Source: Acidovorax sp. FHTAMBA
GTDB lineage: Bacteria > Pseudomonadota > Gammaproteobacteria > Burkholderiales > Burkholderiaceae_C
DNA: 64,000 nucleotides
Assembly: GCF_038958875.1 (NCBI RefSeq)
Contig: NZ_CP152407.1
Span: 4,466,501-4,530,500 of the forward strand
Reading direction: 5' to 3'
The notes below the pieces were generated by a model. It did not search any database. It had not been told where the DNA came from and was given only the letters and a program-made list of their open reading frames with translations. The position numbers and the translations under genes are program-made. Of this stretch, positions 61,631-64,000 are shown in pieces; positions within the stretch are counted from its first letter, which is position 1, and every line of letters begins with the position of its first letter.

Positions 61631-61959
61631 TCCGGGTCGATGCCCTATGGCTGGCCACCGAACCGCTGGACATGCGAGCGGGCACCGAAACGGCGCTGGC
61701 GCGTGTGGTGTCGGTCTTCGGCGCAGCGCGCCCGCACCACGCCTACCTGTTCGCCAACAGAAGAGCCAACCGCATGAAGGTGCTGGTGCACGACGGCATC
61801 GGTGTTTGGCTGGCAGCGCGGCGCCTGAACAGCGGCAAGTTCGTCTGGCCGCGTGATGCGGCAAGCACCGCCTCACTCACCCGCGCCCAGTTCGATGCGC
61901 TGGTGCTGGGCCTGCCCTGGCAGCGCCTAGCCGACGGCGGTGTCATCACCGTGGTCTGA
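61627..61959 (+). CDS. tnpB: IS66 accessory protein TnpB
   Basis: A 110-residue IS66 Orf2 protein (LATEPLDMRAGTETALARVV, HAYLFANRRANRMKVLVHDG, GVWLAARRLNSGKFVWP). ATG 61627 overlaps the tnpA stop (ATGA), giving translational coupling. It is intact. Confidence 0.92.
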   Translation: MIRVDALWLATEPLDMRAGTETALARVVSVFGAARPHHAYLFANRRANRMKVLVHDGIGVWLAARRLNSGKFVWPRDAASTASLTRAQFDALVLGLPWQRLADGGVITVV

Positions 61960-62034
61960 CTCTGAAGCGCAAACCGGTGCGTGCCAATTGGGGCATGCGC
62001 CAATGGCGCGCATGTGCCAGTGCTGGCACAGTGA

Positions 62035-63558
62035 ATGGCCATGGTGGTCGAGCCTCAATCCCTGCAGAACCTGAGCGCAGAAGAGCTGCGTGAGCTGACC
62101 ACACGCCTCATGACGCAGCTGCGCCACCAGAGCGCGTTGCTGGACAAACTCACGCATGAGAACGCGCTTCTGAAGCGCATGAAGTTCGCCGCACAGTCCG
62201 AACGCTTCAACCCCGAGCAGAAGAGCCTGCTCGAAGACGAGATCGAGGCCGACCTGGCCGCCGTGGCCACGGAGATCGATGCGCTGCAGGAAGCGCAGGC
62301 GCCCGCCAAGGTTGAAGAGAAGAAGGTACCCAAACGCGCACCGCTGCCAGCCAACCTGCCCAGGCGCGAGATCCGCCACGAGCCCGACTCGACCACCTGC
62401 GCTTGCGGCTGCCAGATGAAGCGCGTCGGCGAGGACGTGGCCGAGAAGCTGGACTATGTGCCTGGCGTGTTCACGGTGGAGCGCCACATCCGGGGCAAGT
62501 GGGCCTGCGCGAAGTGCGAGACGCTCACCCAAGTGCCGGTCGATCCTCACGTCATCGACAAGGGAATCCCCACCACCGGACTGCTGGCGCAGGTGCTGGT
62601 GGCCAAGTACGCCGACCACCTGCCGCTGTACCGCCAGGAAGCGATCTTTGGTCGCGCAGGTCTCGCCATCCCACGCTCCACGTTGGCGCAATGGGTGGGC
62701 TCCTGTGGCGTGCAGTTGCAGCCGCTGGTGGAAGCGATGAAGGCCGAGCTGCTGCAGCACCGCGTGCTGCATGCAGACGAAACGCCGGTATCCATGCTTA
62801 AACCCGGCAACGGCAAGACGCACCGGGCCTACCTTTGGGCCTATGCCACAGGCGTCTTCGAGGCCAGCAAGGTGGTCGTCTACGACTTCTGCGAATCGCG
62901 CTCAGGCGAACATGCCCGGCGCTTCCTGGGTGACTGGAGGGGCAGTCTGACTTGTGACGACTTCAGCGGCTACAAGGCCTTGATCGCCAGCGGCGTGACT
63001 GAGGTCGGCTGCCTGGCGCACGCACGGCGCAAGTTCTTTGACCTGCACGCAGCGAACCAGAGCCAGATCGCCGAATTCGCGCTGCAGCAGTTCGCGCAGG
63101 TCTACGAGATCGAGCGTGAGGTCAAAGTGCTCGGCGCCGAACAGCGCCAAGCCATCCGGCAACAGCAAACGAAGCCGCTGCTTGACGCCTTGCACCAGTG
63201 GATGACGCTGCAACGCCAGAAGGTGCCCAAGGGTTCGGCAAGCGCCAAGGCGCTGGACTACAGCCTGCGGCGTTGGGAGGCGTTGACCCGGTTCGTGGGG
63301 GATGGGCAACTGCCCGTGGACAACAACTGGATCGAGAACCAGATTCGGCCGATTGCCATTGGCCGCAACAACTGGCTGTTTGCCGGAAGCCTGCGTGCGG
63401 GCCAGAGGGCGGCGGCCGTCATGGGCCTGATCCAGTCAGCGCGCATGAACGGGCATGACCCCTACGCCTACCTGCGCGATGTTATGGCACGCCTGCCCAT
63501 GCAGCGCGCAAGCCAGATCGGTGAGTTGCTGCCGCACCGCTGGCGCTCCATGACCTGA
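62035..63558 (+). CDS. tnpC: IS66 transposase TnpC
   Basis: A 507-residue transposase. The N-terminal coiled coil/leucine-zipper-like region (about 10-80) is followed by a Cys zinc-binding set (CACGC...CAKCE). The DDE catalytic residues are in LHADETPVSML, TCDDFSGYK and NNWIENQIRPIAIGRNNWLF, and the IS66 C-terminal domain (LIQSARMNGHDPYAYLRDV) is present. It appears complete and potentially active. ATG 62035, or 62041 in frame. Confidence 0.95.
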   Translation: MAMVVEPQSLQNLSAEELRELTTRLMTQLRHQSALLDKLTHENALLKRMKFAAQSERFNPEQKSLLEDEIEADLAAVATEIDALQEAQAPAKVEEKKVPKRAPLPANLPRREIRHEPDSTTCACGCQMKRVGEDVAEKLDYVPGVFTVERHIRGKWACAKCETLTQVPVDPHVIDKGIPTTGLLAQVLVAKYADHLPLYRQEAIFGRAGLAIPRSTLAQWVGSCGVQLQPLVEAMKAELLQHRVLHADETPVSMLKPGNGKTHRAYLWAYATGVFEASKVVVYDFCESRSGEHARRFLGDWRGSLTCDDFSGYKALIASGVTEVGCLAHARRKFFDLHAANQSQIAEFALQQFAQVYEIEREVKVLGAEQRQAIRQQQTKPLLDALHQWMTLQRQKVPKGSASAKALDYSLRRWEALTRFVGDGQLPVDNNWIENQIRPIAIGRNNWLFAGSLRAGQRAAAVMGLIQSARMNGHDPYAYLRDVMARLPMQRASQIGELLPHRWRSMT

Positions 63559-63598
63559 ATCGCGACTTGTGGCCTGTTGGTCGGTTGCCGATGCGTTG

Positions 63599-64000
63599 CT
63601 ACTTAAACAGAAGTCTGGGGATCACCCAGACGTAAGCCACCATGCCAAAGAGCTCCACCAGCGACTGCACGACGATGACCACGGCGGCCACCTCCCAGCC
63701 TGCAGGAAGCAACAAGGCCAAGGGCAGCACCACGAATGAATTGCGGGTGCCCATGCTGAATGCCAGCGTTCGCCCCTGCTCGACGGGTAGGCGCAGTTGC
63801 AATGCAATGCCTTTGGCCAACAAGGCCGCGGCAATCAGGAACAGCACAAACACGGGCACCATCTTCTGCAACTGATCGATTGCCTCCATAACGGTGCCCA
63901 CTTGCGCTCCAGCGATCAGGAGCACCACCAGCGAGAGCAGTGGCACCGGCCACCAGCCCATCGTGTCTCTGAACCTCTCGGCCTTCGGATGCGTTTGGAT
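63599..64000 (-). CDS. arsenite/bile-acid:Na+ symporter family transporter, partial
   Basis: The C-terminal 133 codons of a membrane transporter whose start lies beyond the window. There are four hydrophobic segments; FSMGTRNSFVVLPLALLLP and the ending VVQSLVELFGMVAYVWVIPRLLF are typical of ACR3/arsenic-resistance members of the SBF family. The frame continues without a stop to base 64000 (IQTHPKAERFRDT before the internal Met). The stop at 63599-63601 falls in or at the IS66 right end, so the natural C-terminus may be altered. Confidence 0.75.
   Translation of the reverse strand: MQTHPKAERFRDTMGWWPVPLLSLVVLLIAGAQVGTVMEAIDQLQKMVPVFVLFLIAAALLAKGIALQLRLPVEQGRTLAFSMGTRNSFVVLPLALLLPAGWEVAAVVIVVQSLVELFGMVAYVWVIPRLLFK

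Larger units (their letters stand above)
61177..63602 (+). mobile_element. IS66-family insertion sequence
   Basis: Carries the three-gene IS66 set tnpA-tnpB-tnpC. The left end GTAAGCGTCCGGCAATCCC at 61177 is IS66-like and abuts the broken IS630 gene. The right end is probably near 63602, where the other strand reads GTAGCAACGCATCGGCAACC, only loosely matching. No 8-bp target duplication is seen between the flanks, so deletion or recombination after insertion is likely. Confidence 0.8.

Noticed and set aside
61177..63602. Target-site duplication for IS66
   Set aside because: The 8 bases beside the left end (in IS630) and the right end (in the transporter gene) do not match.
1..64000. CRISPR array or classical defence cluster
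   Set aside because: No regularly spaced short repeats with unique spacers, and no cas, restriction-modification or BREX-type genes were seen.

Overview
The window looks like chromosome from a GC-rich betaproteobacterium of the family Comamonadaceae (Acidovorax-like). The evidence is the gene content (hemE and priA next to each other, many Bug-type orphan receptors and M20 hydrolases, PhaM, IscR/NhaR-type regulators) and a dispersed palindromic repeat that I associate with this family. No tRNA, rRNA or CRISPR array was seen. Assignments rest on reading the translations by eye; no database search was possible.

Layout. 0.2-5.8 kb: an MFS exporter, hemE, a 650-bp AT-richer gap with four DnaA-box-like sites inside a diverged 335-bp tandem duplication (candidate replication origin or DnaA-binding locus), then priA. 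5.8-9.1 kb: divergent LysR regulator, Bug-type periplasmic receptor and M20 amidohydrolase. 9.16-10.27 kb: a complete IS30-family element sitting inside a copy of the dispersed repeat. 10.3-22 kb: small RRM protein, membrane proteins, AEC transporter, branched-chain-amino-acid-type binding protein, Rep helicase, secreted protein plus outer-membrane phospholipase A, UspA, tgt. 22-34.4 kb: envelope and membrane proteins of unknown role, YiaAB protein, enoyl-reductase-like protein, a fused lysophospholipid transporter/acyltransferase, XRE and TetR regulators and an ABC1/UbiB-like kinase. 34.5-44 kb: tandem glycine riboswitch upstream of a dadA-like gene, a SorAB-type sulfite dehydrogenase beside a PhnD-rhodanese fusion, a CNNM/CBS protein, and modABC, which would supply the molybdenum the sulfite dehydrogenase needs. 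44-50.2 kb: FIST protein, PhaM and a copper-type locus (DUF2946, TonB receptor, DUF1775, PCuAC). 50.3-53.9 kb: GST, DksA/TraR protein, VOC protein, an IscR-like regulator without its cysteines, and NhaR.

From about 53.9 kb the sequence becomes AT-richer and lacks the dispersed repeat, so I read it as an acquired island. It carries a DUF1778-GNAT toxin-antitoxin pair and a 1751-residue protein with two tyrosine-recombinase-like catalytic regions, the first degenerate and the second complete. The 3' end of this gene runs into an IS630-family remnant, which is itself cut by a complete IS66-family element (tnpA, tnpB, tnpC). The window ends in a partial arsenite/bile-acid-type transporter gene on the minus strand.

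The most unusual signals are the giant double recombinase, the duplicated DnaA-box module between hemE and priA, and the dispersed palindrome. That repeat occurs about ten times. It supplies the signal-peptide core of two secreted proteins in the same reading frame, lies between the glycine riboswitch and dadA, and hosts the IS30 insertion.
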